Shown: positions 6,614 through 13,933, counted from the first letter of the stretch. The stretch: DNA of 16,628 bases from M55B120 sp964426155 (GCA_964426155.1 CAYROY010000017.1:1-16628); one strand, 5' to 3'. The notes: generated by a model not told the origin, from the sequence alone. Program-made: numbers and translations.

Positions 6614-7873
6614 TTAATCATTCTGGAAGATCTGGAATCCTCCATAAGCTTCCATCCCGTGTTCTTCGATATCCAGTCCCTTAAGCTCTTCTTCTCTGGA
6701 TACTCTAAGGGCTTTTACTTTTTTCATGATAAAGAAGATTATAAACATAAAGCCAAATGTCCATAGAATTACACTGACCGACCCTATGAACTGAACCAGC
6801 AATTGCCAGCCGCTCCCTCCAAAAAAAATACCCTTTACTCCTTCAAACCCGGCGAGGGCTGCATATTCTTCCTGAGCAAATAATCCTACAGCAATGGTGC
6901 CGAACACCCCGCAGATCCCGTGGACAGATATAGCTCCTACCGGATCATCAATATGGAATTTCTTGTCAAAAAGTTCAATTGAGACACTCACCAGTACCCC
7001 GCTTAGAAGCCCTATTATTATGGCACTTAAGGGAGACACCAGAGCGCACCCGGCAGTTATTCCCACAAGTCCTGCCAGTGAACCATTCAGGGTCATTGAT
7101 GCATCAGGTTTCTTAAACCGTATCCAGACAAATATCATTGCTGATAATGCTCCCGCAGAAGCTGAAACAGCAGTATTAACCGCTATGATGGATATAGCTG
7201 GACTTAAGGCAGATAGTGTACTGCCCGGGTTGAAGCCAAACCACCCGAACCACAGGATAAATACCCCCAGCACTGCCAGAGCTATATTATGTCCTGGTAT
7301 TGCATTGGAAGATCCGTCCTGATTGTATTTACCCAGCCGGGGACCCAGAAGCATAGTCCCTGCAAGGGCAGAGAAACCTCCCACAGTATGGACCACGGTA
7401 GAACCTGCAAAATCTATCATGCCCAGATCTGCCAGCCATCCCCCGCCCCAGATCCAGTGGCCCGCAATAGGATAGACCACTGAAGTAATTATTGCGCAAT
7501 AAATAAGGTAGCTGTAAAATTTCATCCTCTCAGCCATTGCACCGGATACAATAGTAGCTGCTGTGGCTGCAAATACTGCCTGAAAAAACCAGAAGGCAAA
7601 ATCCCTGGTATTGGAAGGATCGATAAGGTTAAGTATAAAACCATCCGTTCCTATAAAACCTCCCATACTTTTTCCAAATATAAAGCCGTAACCCAGGAAA
7701 AAGAAAAGCAGCAGACTTACAGATACGTTCATGAAATTTTTCATCAGGATATTTACCGTGTTCTTTGCCCTGGTAAAGCCAGCTTCTACCATAGCAAATC
7801 CTGCGTGCATGGAAAACACCAGAAATGCAGCAATCATTATCCACAAAGTATCCATCGCTACAGATAATTCCAT
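6614..7873 (-). CDS. amtB: Ammonium transporter AmtB
   Basis: 419 residues from the ATG at 7873, with about eleven hydrophobic segments. Amt hallmarks: GFAMVEAGFTRAKNTVNILMKN early; DFAGSTVVHTVGG with the first pore His and the conserved substrate-site Asp; WFGFNPGS; VHGICGVFG with the second pore His; and a C-terminal tail EELKGLDIEEHGMEAY typical of channels gated by GlnK. It conducts ammonium/ammonia across the cytoplasmic membrane. Start: the longest frame begins with TTG at 7906 without an SD. An SD AAGGAGGT lies 10 bases before ATG 7873 and 4 bases before an in-frame GTG at 7879, so initiation could be at either. The adjacent PII gene downstream is its expected regulator. No sigma54-type promoter was recognised upstream. 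Confidence 0.95.
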   Translation of the reverse strand: MELSVAMDTLWIMIAAFLVFSMHAGFAMVEAGFTRAKNTVNILMKNFMNVSVSLLLFFFLGYGFIFGKSMGGFIGTDGFILNLIDPSNTRDFAFWFFQAVFAATAATIVSGAMAERMKFYSYLIYCAIITSVVYPIAGHWIWGGGWLADLGMIDFAGSTVVHTVGGFSALAGTMLLGPRLGKYNQDGSSNAIPGHNIALAVLGVFILWFGWFGFNPGSTLSALSPAISIIAVNTAVSASAGALSAMIFVWIRFKKPDASMTLNGSLAGLVGITAGCALVSPLSAIIIGLLSGVLVSVSIELFDKKFHIDDPVGAISVHGICGVFGTIAVGLFAQEEYAALAGFEGVKGIFFGGSGWQLLVQFIGSVSVILWTFGFMFIIFFIMKKVKALRVSREEELKGLDIEEHGMEAYGGFQIFQND

Positions 7874-7879
7874 CTCCAC

Positions 7880-8240
7880 CTCTACCTCCTTTTGGTTTTT
7901 TAACAAAGGATTATCTTATTACATGGACTTTAAGAGGAAGTTAACGGGATGTTAAATATTTGTAAAATTTTGGAGATTTCAGGGTTTTGGTTATATAAAT
8001 ATTCTTATTTATCAGATTACACAATGAAATGAATTTTTTATGCTATATTTTACTTTTAAATTTAATATAAAATTTACACAAAAATCAGTCTAAGAATATT
8101 TAAAGGATTTATATAATAAAGAGCTAATAAAAATTAAAACAATAAATAATACATATATATAGAAAGGTTATAAAATGGACAAAATAAGAGAAATGAAAAA
8201 GTGAGGGTATCTTATTTGCGCCCTAAATTAGCGGCACAGA
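7880..8240. other. Intergenic region upstream of amtB, no clear gene
   Basis: About 360 very AT-rich bases between amtB and vapC. It must hold the amtB promoter, but I found no convincing -35/-10 pair and no sigma54 -24/-12 motif. A 9-codon open frame, MDKIREMKK (8175-8204, plus strand), follows AAAGG at a suitable distance; it is too short to judge and may be a leader peptide, a gene remnant or chance. Confidence 0.45.
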
Positions 8241-8612
8241 TTACTTTTGGAAGTATTTGACATCTTCCAAATTTTCAAAATCTGAATCTTGAGTCCATAC
8301 TAATGCATCGTTCATCTTAGCTGTAGCATATATTATACTATCTGCCATTGGTAATTTAAAATCAATACTTAACCTGGCTGCAAAAATTGATATTGATTCA
8401 GTCAAATCGATTATCTTCGGCTGCTCCATAAAAGCTATAGCTTGTATTGCAAAATTTTCATTTTTTTCTATTTCTATTTTTTTATATACCTCATAAAGAT
8501 TGATAACTGAAACAATAAGATTTTCGTTGTCTTCAATTACAGGAGAAAAATATTTTGCATTTTTCCCATCAATGAAATATTCCAGCCAGCCTGAAGAATC
8601 TACTAAATTCAT
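8241..8612 (-). CDS. vapC: VapC-type PIN-domain toxin (ribonuclease)
   Basis: 123 residues, typical PIN toxin length. PIN acidic residues are in place: D5 (NLVDSSGWLEYF), E41 (INLYEVYKK), D91 (PMADSIIYATAK) and D109/D111 (WTQDSDF). Such enzymes cleave RNA, often tRNA, with Mg2+ or Mn2+ when freed from antitoxin. The start ATG overlaps the antitoxin stop by 4 bases (8609-8612), the classic coupled arrangement. The LPMADSIIYATA form is typical of PIN toxins paired with AbrB-type antitoxins. The target is not predictable from sequence. Confidence 0.92.
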   Translation of the reverse strand: MNLVDSSGWLEYFIDGKNAKYFSPVIEDNENLIVSVINLYEVYKKIEIEKNENFAIQAIAFMEQPKIIDLTESISIFAARLSIDFKLPMADSIIYATAKMNDALVWTQDSDFENLEDVKYFQK

Positions 8613-8815
8613 AATCTGTCTTCTTCCCTTACAATTTCAGCATCCATTCCCTTCAAAAAACCCCTTGCTTCTTTAATATCCTTTAGGGGGATATATTCTA
8701 TTCTGTCTTTTAACTGTATAACCTGTAATTTCTGTCCGGGTTTTAGTTTTAATCCATTTCGAATTTCTTTTGGGATTACTACTTGATATTTTGGCGAAAC
8801 AGTAATTGTTTTCAT
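8609..8815 (-). CDS. vapB: VapB-type antitoxin, AbrB/MazE-like DNA-binding domain
   Basis: 68 residues from the chosen start. The N-terminal swapped-hairpin domain reads TITVSPKYQVVIPKEIRNGLKLKPGQKL (about 3-30), the SpoVT/AbrB signature; the C-terminal tail (ARGFLKGMDAEIVREEDRL) would wrap the toxin. It neutralises VapC and probably represses the operon. The frame extends to a TTG at 8839 with an ATG at 8827, but ATG 8815 has GGAG six bases upstream and follows the predicted transcription start by about 20 bases. The promoter and inverted repeat at 8834-8870 are immediately upstream. Confidence 0.88.
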   Translation of the reverse strand: MKTITVSPKYQVVIPKEIRNGLKLKPGQKLQVIQLKDRIEYIPLKDIKEARGFLKGMDAEIVREEDRL

Positions 8816-8833
8816 TGTATTCTCCATTATTTT

Positions 8834-8870
8834 TACCAATTAATATATCGATTATTTATTGGTATGTCAA
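8834..8870 (-). promoter_or_regulatory. vapBC promoter and operator
   Basis: Read on the minus strand: TTGACA (8870-8865), exactly 17 bases, TATATT (8847-8842), a near-consensus sigma70 promoter. A perfect inverted repeat, TACCAAT (8834-8840) and ATTGGTA (8858-8864) with 17 bases between, brackets the -10, and the spacer contains ATCGAT near its centre. This fits autorepression by the VapB-VapC complex. Confidence 0.75.
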
Positions 8871-9113
8871 TATATTCAACGTTATAATATAGATTCTACA
8901 GAAGAATTGTTTTAGTATATAAAGATTTGGTTTAAAAGATGAGTGAAGCCTCCCAGTATGCAAATACAGGAATAATATATAAATCATATAAAGCTAAAAA
9001 TCAGATTGACCTAAACAAATGTTACAGATAGATCTTATCTAGAAGGAATATTTTTAATTTTAATTTAAATAATATAGAATAACTTTAATTCATTACAGAT
9101 TATTGGAGAGTCA

Positions 9114-9980
9114 ATGGAAAATATTGCTGTAGTAACAGATACTACTTCAGATATTCCTGACGAATTATCTTCCAGGCATCAAATAGAAGTAATACCATTA
9201 TATGTTGGATATGAAGGTAATCTATATCTTGAAGGGAAAGAAATAACCAATAAGCAGGTATTTGAAAAACTTAGGGCAGGCATAATGATAAAGACCTCGG
9301 GGCCCTCCATAGGTGATTTCGAAAAAATTTATAAAAAACTTATTGAAAATGACAAAAAGACATTGATTTATTCTATCCATATTAGCTCTAAGCTTTCTTC
9401 AACTTTTAATACTGCCTGCCAGGCTGCTAAGCTTTTTCCCGGTACAAAAATAAAGGTTATTGATTCCAATACCGCTGCAATAAGTCTTGGGTTTATCGTT
9501 CTTGAGGTTGCCAGGGCTGCCCGGAGAAACCTGAGTCAGGAAAAAATAGATCTTATAATAGATTTTATGACCAAAAATAATAGATTACTTGCTACTTTTG
9601 AAAACTTCCAGTACCTGTTCATGGGAGGAAGAGCTCCGGTTTTAAAAAAATTCTTATCGAAATCAATCATACTCAAGCCGATTGTGGTCCTGGATAATGG
9701 AATTGTAAAGCTTAAAAAATTTGCAAGAAGCAAGAAAAATTCAATTATCGAACTATATAAGCAGATAAAGAAATATTCAATGCCGCAATACAAGAAAAAG
9801 ATCGGGATTTTCTATGGCTCAGATATAGAGCCGGCTTTAGAGCTTGAAGAAAAGGTTAAAAATGATCCTGATATAAGGATCGATGAGCTTATTTTAACGG
9901 AAATTACAACCATTATTAGCGGACATACAGGTCCAGGTATATGGGGTATAACATCGAATCCTGTACCGAATGATCTGTAG
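9114..9980 (+). CDS. DegV family fatty-acid-binding protein
   Basis: 288 residues, normal for DegV. The N-terminal part carries VTDTTSDIP (7-15) and TSGPSIGDF (the conserved TSxPS segment); the middle has ISSKLSSTFNTA; the C-terminal part ends in ISGHTGPGIWGI, matching the conserved THxGPG motif. DegV proteins (FakB in staphylococci) bind a fatty acid and present it to the kinase FakA for phosphorylation, feeding exogenous fatty acids into phospholipids. The canonical SSxLSGTY is S-S-K-L-S-S-T-F here. The SD GGAG is 6 bases before the ATG. No fakA-like gene is in the window, so it may pair with a distant kinase. Monocistronic as far as seen. Confidence 0.9.
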   Translation: MENIAVVTDTTSDIPDELSSRHQIEVIPLYVGYEGNLYLEGKEITNKQVFEKLRAGIMIKTSGPSIGDFEKIYKKLIENDKKTLIYSIHISSKLSSTFNTACQAAKLFPGTKIKVIDSNTAAISLGFIVLEVARAARRNLSQEKIDLIIDFMTKNNRLLATFENFQYLFMGGRAPVLKKFLSKSIILKPIVVLDNGIVKLKKFARSKKNSIIELYKQIKKYSMPQYKKKIGIFYGSDIEPALELEEKVKNDPDIRIDELILTEITTIISGHTGPGIWGITSNPVPNDL

Positions 9981-10187
9981 CTGCAGGATTATATTTATAA
10001 TTATCTTGCTCATCTATATCTGGCCCGCAGCATCTATTAATGCCGGGGGCCCATCCAGGATAAGAACTTGTGTGTAATTTACCGCGGCTCTTTGCCAGTG
10101 CCGGCCTCTGCTTCATTCATCCTGAGTATTTATTTACCCTGTTTCCCTGTCTCTCAGTATTATGTTTAAAGTGCTGCAATCGGATTT
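9981..10187. other. GC-richer structured intergenic block after degV
   Basis: Roughly 200 bases clearly richer in G+C than the flanks (about 10018-10145), with no convincing gene. It contains the hairpin at 10022-10051, a CCGCGG site and several GGC/GCC pairs. A weak 66-codon minus-strand frame and a 35-codon plus-strand frame cross it, but neither has an SD or family resemblance. A short hairpin ATCTGG/CCAGAT with a 6-base loop (10188-10205) follows and could be a weak degV terminator. Confidence 0.4.
10022..10051 (-). repeat. Strong hairpin, possible structured RNA
   Basis: GGCCC (10022-10026) pairs with GGGCC (10047-10051), and the inner CAGCAT/ATGCCG arms pair around a 6-base loop (10034-10039). 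Transcribed from the minus strand one position becomes a G-U pair, giving 11 pairs with a single mismatch. There is no T-run on either side, so it is not an intrinsic terminator. Confidence 0.5.
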
Positions 10188-10224
10188 ATCTGGTATTACC
10201 CAGATTTAAAAAGTAAAAAGGAAT

Positions 10225-10243
10225 TGTGTAAATAAATTACACA
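10225..10243. repeat. Palindromic operator of the RHH-PIN pair
   Basis: TGTGTAA (10225-10231), 5-base spacer, TTACACA (10237-10243): perfect 7-base arms. A further half-site AATTGTGT recurs 24 bases downstream (10222-10229 and 10246-10253), the second covering the -35 box. This fits cooperative binding of RHH dimers encoded by the gene that follows. Confidence 0.65.
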
Positions 10244-10247
10244 CTAA

Positions 10248-10276
10248 TTGTGTTCATTTATTTTATGTAATATAAT
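10248..10276 (+). promoter_or_regulatory. Promoter of the RHH-PIN toxin-antitoxin pair
   Basis: TTGTGT (10248-10253), exactly 17 bases, consensus TATAAT (10271-10276). Transcription would start near 10283, leaving about 29 bases of A-rich leader without any SD before the antitoxin ATG at 10312. Confidence 0.7.
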
Positions 10277-10311
10277 TAATAAAAATAATTAAAAAAATAA
10301 ATTTAAAAAAA

Positions 10312-10587
10312 ATGGCAAGAATAAATATATCCATACCTGATAAAGATTTGGATAAAGTAGATAGGTATAAAAAATTAACCAATTCAACCCGCTCGGGCCT
10401 GATAAGAAAAGCTATTGAAAGCTATTTTAAAGAACTGGAAATTAAAATTCTCGAAAAAAGTAAAAAAGAAGCCATCCAGGATATATTTAAAATAAGGGAT
10501 AAAATCGCAAAGGAGCTTGAAGGCTGGAATCCTACAGGGGAGATTAGGAAGCTGAGGGATAGAAGGTGGGAGGACCTGCAGGAGTAA
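10312..10587 (+). CDS. Ribbon-helix-helix antitoxin (CopG/VapB-like)
   Basis: 91 residues. The N-terminal RHH domain (about 1-42) has the ribbon strand ARINISIPDKDLDKVDRY followed by STRSGLIRKAIESYF. The charged C-terminal helix (EIRKLRDRRWEDLQE) is the probable toxin-binding part. Its stop and the toxin ATG are one base apart, and the GGAG inside its last codons is the toxin's SD, so the two are translationally linked. No SD precedes its own ATG; initiation relies on an A-rich leader. The operator at 10225-10243 suggests autorepression. The role is inferred from fold, order and the adjacent PIN gene. Confidence 0.88.
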   Translation: MARINISIPDKDLDKVDRYKKLTNSTRSGLIRKAIESYFKELEIKILEKSKKEAIQDIFKIRDKIAKELEGWNPTGEIRKLRDRRWEDLQE

Positions 10588-10588
10588 A

Positions 10589-11107
10589 ATGGATTATAGC
10601 ATAACCAATGAGCAGCTAAGCAACGATGTTTTTTTAATTTCTGAAAAATCGGTAAATACCTACAGCAGCGGTAAATTGCTGGTGCTGGATACTTCGGTTA
10701 TAGTAAAGTGGTTTTTTAAAGATGGCGAGAAGAGTAATGAGAAAGCGGATATTATTTTAAATCGATATATGGATAATAAGATTGGAATAGTAATACCGGA
10801 ATTGTCCGTATTCGAGCTGGCAAATGTTTTAAAAAATAAGATCAAAAGATATAAGGGTGAGAATCAGGATATAATTGATAGATTATACAAAATGGGAATT
10901 ATCTTTTATATAGATAAAGAGATATTAAAAAATGCGGTAAATATAGCAATTGATATTAATGAAAGCGTCTATGACTGTATTTTTCTATCAACTGCGGAAT
11001 ATTTTGATGGCATATTCATAACTGATGACAGAAGGTTATTTTCAAGTTATAAAAATTATAAAAAAAAGAAAATCCAGATTTTTACCCTTAAAAATTACCC
11101 GTGCTGA
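10589..11107 (+). CDS. PIN-domain toxin partner of the RHH antitoxin
   Basis: 172 residues. PIN residues: D34 (LVLDTSVIVKWF), E76 (LSVFELANVL), D129 (VYDCIFLSTAEY) and D146/D147 (ITDDRRLF). This is the VapC-like PIN subfamily with DTSVIVKW and YDxxFLxxAE signatures, presumably a metal-dependent RNase. It carries about 30 extra residues before the first strand, rich in Ser/Asn (MDYSITNEQLSNDVF), and no better internal start was seen. SD GGAG is 4 bases before the ATG. The subfamily differs from the vapC at 8241, so the two modules are not recent duplicates. Confidence 0.88.
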   Translation: MDYSITNEQLSNDVFLISEKSVNTYSSGKLLVLDTSVIVKWFFKDGEKSNEKADIILNRYMDNKIGIVIPELSVFELANVLKNKIKRYKGENQDIIDRLYKMGIIFYIDKEILKNAVNIAIDINESVYDCIFLSTAEYFDGIFITDDRRLFSSYKNYKKKKIQIFTLKNYPC

Positions 11108-11166
11108 AAATATCCGTGCATTTTTTGGAAATAAAATAAGGATCATTAATAATTTTGTTAAATAGT

Positions 11167-11195
11167 TTGGGCCTGGTTATATAGTCTGCTATAAT
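11167..11195 (+). promoter_or_regulatory. Candidate promoter of the APC-EIIA gene
   Basis: A consensus -10 TATAAT (11190-11195) with a weak -35 TTGGGC (11167-11172) at 17 bases. Transcription would begin near 11202, only about 20 bases before the ATG. Confidence 0.45.
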
Positions 11196-11204
11196 AAACT
11201 TCTT

Positions 11205-11221
11205 AATACTTTTTAAGTATT
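11205..11221. repeat. Inverted repeat filling the leader of the APC-EIIA gene
   Basis: AATACTT (11205-11211), TTT, AAGTATT (11215-11221): perfect 7-base arms ending one base before the ATG. It occupies the place where an SD would be, so it could be an operator at the transcription start or a hairpin limiting translation. Confidence 0.5.
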
Positions 11222-11222
11222 T

Positions 11223-13064
11223 ATGAAATTAAAAAAAGAACTCAAGCTTATTGATATCTTCTGCATATCCACCGGCGCGATGATCAGTTCTGGACTATTT
11301 ATATTACCGGGCCTTGCCCATGCAAGAGCAGGCCCGGCAGTGGTAATATCATATTTTTTAGCCGGGCTTCTGGCTCTTATAGGGGTATTAAGTATTTCAG
11401 AACTATCAACTGCAATGCCTAAAGCCGGCGGAGATTATTTTTTTATAACCAGAGGCCTGGGTCCTGCCATTGGTACAGTTGCCGGAATGCTGAGCTGGTT
11501 CTCGCTGTCTCTTAAAAGTGCTTTTGCTCTGGTGGGTATGGCTGCTTTTGTAAGGTTAATAGTTGACCTTAATATACATGTAGTAGCAATTTTTTTGTGT
11601 ATTGTTTTTATTCTACTTAATTTTATCGGTGTAAAAGAGGCCAGCATAACCCAGATAATTCTGGTAACTGTACTGCTGGGCATTCTTTTTGTCTATGTTG
11701 TCTGGAGTCTTCCGCATGTAAATATAAGCCGGCTTGAACCCTTTGCTCCTTATGGATTGTTTTCGATTTTTTCTACTACCGGATTTGTGTTTGTTGCCTA
11801 CGGAGGGCTGCTAAAAGTTGCAAGTATCTCCGAGGAAGTAAAAGACCCCTGCAGGACAATACCTGCTGGCCTGCTGCTATCTCTTATAGTTACCACTATA
11901 TTTTACGGTATGGTTGTTTTTACTACTGTGGGAATTGTAAGAACTGAAGACCTTGACCATTCACTTACTCCCATATCGGATGGTGCGTATGTTTCTATGG
12001 GGATTCCCGGGCTGATTCTTTTAAGCATAGCAGCCATCCTGGCATTTGTCTCGACTGCTAATGCCGGAATAATGTCTGCATCCAGATATCCCTTCGCACT
12101 CAGCAGGGATAAGCTGTATCCGGAATTCTTTAACAGGCTGCATAAAAAATTTAATACACCCTATGTTTCTATTTTTGCTACTGGTTTATTTATAATTGTC
12201 TTTTTATTTTTAGAACTGGATATTCTCATAAAAGTTGCTTCAACTATTGTAATTCTAACCTACATGCTTTCCATTTTATCTGTTATTGTGCTCAGAACCG
12301 GCAGACTACAGAATTATAAGCCTGGTTTTAAAACTCCGCTTTTTCCCTGGATACAGATAATAGGGATACTGGGATTTATTTTTATAATCATAGAAATGGG
12401 TAGAGATGTAATTATATTAAGCGCTATACTGATTATTATTGGCGTGTGCATTTACCTTTTTTACGGAAGGAAGAGGACCAGGGGTAAAGAATATGCCCTT
12501 CTTTATATAATTGACGGTGTTACATCATCGTCCAGAAAACTTACAGACAGGGGTCTGGAGGATGAGCTAAAGGAAATAGTGTATGAAAGAGATAATATCG
12601 TAAAAGATGATTTCCACAAAGTAATTGAAAGATGTGCTGTCCTGGACATTAAGGAATCTGTAAATATAGAAAGCCTTTTTAAAAAGATTTCTAAAAAACT
12701 TTCTGAGAGACTGGGTATGGACCCGGGATACTTTTACAGTAAATTTACACGGAGGGAAAGGGAAAGCAGCACCCTTATTACAGATAAAATTGCCGTACCC
12801 AATATTATTATTGATAAAAGTGGTTATTTTGAACTTATAATGGCACGGTGCAAGGATGGTATATTATTTCCCCATTCTAAGTCTAAAATTATTGCCGCTT
12901 TTTTTATTATTGCCACAAGAGATAAAAGAAATATGATGCTCCGTACTCATACTTTTATATCCCAGATTATCGCCGAGGAGGATTTTGAGAAAATGTGGTT
13001 GGAAGCAAAGGATAAGAAAGCCCTGAAGGATATTATTCTTCTGGGAAATAGAAAAAGAGATTAA
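11223..13064 (+). CDS. APC-family amino acid permease fused to PTS EIIA-like domain
   Basis: 613 residues. Residues 1-414 are an APC-superfamily permease with about twelve membrane segments: STGAMISSGLFILPG (16-30, the TM1 substrate motif), GGDYFFITRGLGP (69-81), and EEVKDPCRTIPAG in the mid loop. After a linker, residues about 470-605 resemble the type 2 PTS EIIA / PtsN fold: F508 to T517 (FTRRERESST), then ITDKIAVPN, and later H576 in LRTHTFISQIIAEE. In EIIA the active His follows 'IAxP'; here that position is N527, so phosphorylation as in PTS proteins is not expected. The soluble domain is probably a regulatory cap on the transporter. Substrate unknown. No SD is visible; an inverted repeat fills the leader. 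The permease is secure; the EIIA assignment is based on motif order. Confidence 0.85.
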   Translation: MKLKKELKLIDIFCISTGAMISSGLFILPGLAHARAGPAVVISYFLAGLLALIGVLSISELSTAMPKAGGDYFFITRGLGPAIGTVAGMLSWFSLSLKSAFALVGMAAFVRLIVDLNIHVVAIFLCIVFILLNFIGVKEASITQIILVTVLLGILFVYVVWSLPHVNISRLEPFAPYGLFSIFSTTGFVFVAYGGLLKVASISEEVKDPCRTIPAGLLLSLIVTTIFYGMVVFTTVGIVRTEDLDHSLTPISDGAYVSMGIPGLILLSIAAILAFVSTANAGIMSASRYPFALSRDKLYPEFFNRLHKKFNTPYVSIFATGLFIIVFLFLELDILIKVASTIVILTYMLSILSVIVLRTGRLQNYKPGFKTPLFPWIQIIGILGFIFIIIEMGRDVIILSAILIIIGVCIYLFYGRKRTRGKEYALLYIIDGVTSSSRKLTDRGLEDELKEIVYERDNIVKDDFHKVIERCAVLDIKESVNIESLFKKISKKLSERLGMDPGYFYSKFTRRERESSTLITDKIAVPNIIIDKSGYFELIMARCKDGILFPHSKSKIIAAFFIIATRDKRNMMLRTHTFISQIIAEEDFEKMWLEAKDKKALKDIILLGNRKRD

Positions 13065-13279
13065 AAACAAATAAGAATAATTATATCTTATGTACTAATA
13101 TTATTTGCGGAATGTCTTTAATTTTTAATATAAATCATGCCAGTATAATGATAGCGGCAGGAACCGTATAATAAAACTATCTTCAATTTAAATATGTTCA
13201 CTTTTTGAGGATTATATGTTCGGTGCCCGGAAGACATTTTATAAGTTTAAAATGGATGATAGCAATTCTTTTCTTATCT

Positions 13280-13933
13280 TTAATCTATCCTAAAGAAACT
13301 ATCTTTGATATCTACTATATGGAAATTGTAGTTTAACTTGGAAGCAAAAAAATAACCGTAGTTAAATTCAAAAATATTGATGCAGCACGGATCCTGATTG
13401 ATTTTCCATATGCCGGACTCGCCGATATCAAGCATTTTTGATATAAGCAGCTTAGTAATAATCCTGTGCGTTACAATTGCCAGAAAAGAGCCTTTATTGT
13501 TTGCGACAATCCTCTTTAAAGTCTCCCAGGACCTTTTCTGGGCATCATACAGCATTTCTCCTTTTGGAATTGCTGCTTTGTAGGGTTCTCTCATCCACAT
13601 GTTGAAGATCTCTGGATACTCTGATTTTACTTCATCATATCCCCTGCTTTCCCAATCACCAAAATTGAGATCCATAAATCCATCTTCCTTTATAAACTCT
13701 ATGCTGCTTTTCTGATAATTTTTTATGATCTCAGCAGTCTTGTATGCTCTGCTTAAAGGACTTGAAAATATAGCATCAAAATTTATGACTTTAAGGAATT
13801 TTCCAGTTTCTTCTGCCTGTTTTATGCCGTCACTGTCCAGAGGAACATCAAAATGTCCCCTGAAAAGCTTTTTTTTATTGAATTCCGTATTTCCATGCCT
13901 TATTAAAAATATGACTTTTTTATTATTCTCCAT
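13280..13933 (-). CDS. Histidine phosphatase (phosphoglycerate mutase-like)
   Basis: 217 residues. The catalytic R12-H13-G14 motif sits in LIRHGNTEFN; the phosphate pocket includes R62 (SSPLSRAYKTAEI) and H156 (IVTHRIITKLL). The acid normally Glu in LxEIxFGxWEG is Asp88 here (FMDLNFGDWES). Members dephosphorylate small molecules such as alpha-ribazole phosphate, phosphoglycerates or nucleotides through a phosphohistidine. Length and the FGDWE motif resemble the CobC/PhoE/GpmB-like group, not the larger dPGM; the substrate cannot be told and no cobalamin genes are near. SD GGGAGAAGAT precedes the ATG. It converges with the APC-EIIA gene; the 215-base gap between them holds no recognised feature. 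Confidence 0.9.
   Translation of the reverse strand: MENNKKVIFLIRHGNTEFNKKKLFRGHFDVPLDSDGIKQAEETGKFLKVINFDAIFSSPLSRAYKTAEIIKNYQKSSIEFIKEDGFMDLNFGDWESRGYDEVKSEYPEIFNMWMREPYKAAIPKGEMLYDAQKRSWETLKRIVANNKGSFLAIVTHRIITKLLISKMLDIGESGIWKINQDPCCINIFEFNYGYFFASKLNYNFHIVDIKDSFFRID

Noticed and set aside
6894..7844. Several open frames antisense to or offset within amtB
   Set aside because: They mirror the amtB codons, lack SD sites and show no family features; amtB is unambiguous.
8175..8204. Nine-codon frame MDKIREMKK as a gene
   Set aside because: Too short to distinguish from chance, despite a fair SD; recorded in the intergenic entry only.
7880..8240. Search for a sigma54 (-24/-12) promoter and NtrC sites ahead of amtB
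   Set aside because: No GG/GC pair with correct spacing was found.
9970..10077. 35-codon plus-strand frame, MICSCRIIF to PSRIRTCV, with a tail like peptides translated from antisense tRNA
   Set aside because: The T-arm-like bases on the minus strand read TTCTTATCC, not TTCGAATCC, and no stems or anticodon arm form, so there is no tRNA gene.
9916..10116. 66-codon minus-strand frame overlapping the 3' end of degV
   Set aside because: It lacks an SD, has low-complexity unrecognised content and overlaps a secure gene; only the GC-rich part drew attention.
13065..13279. ATAAGA/TCTTAT hairpin (13071-13091) as a bidirectional terminator between convergent genes
   Set aside because: A six-pair A/T-rich stem without a T-run is too weak to call.
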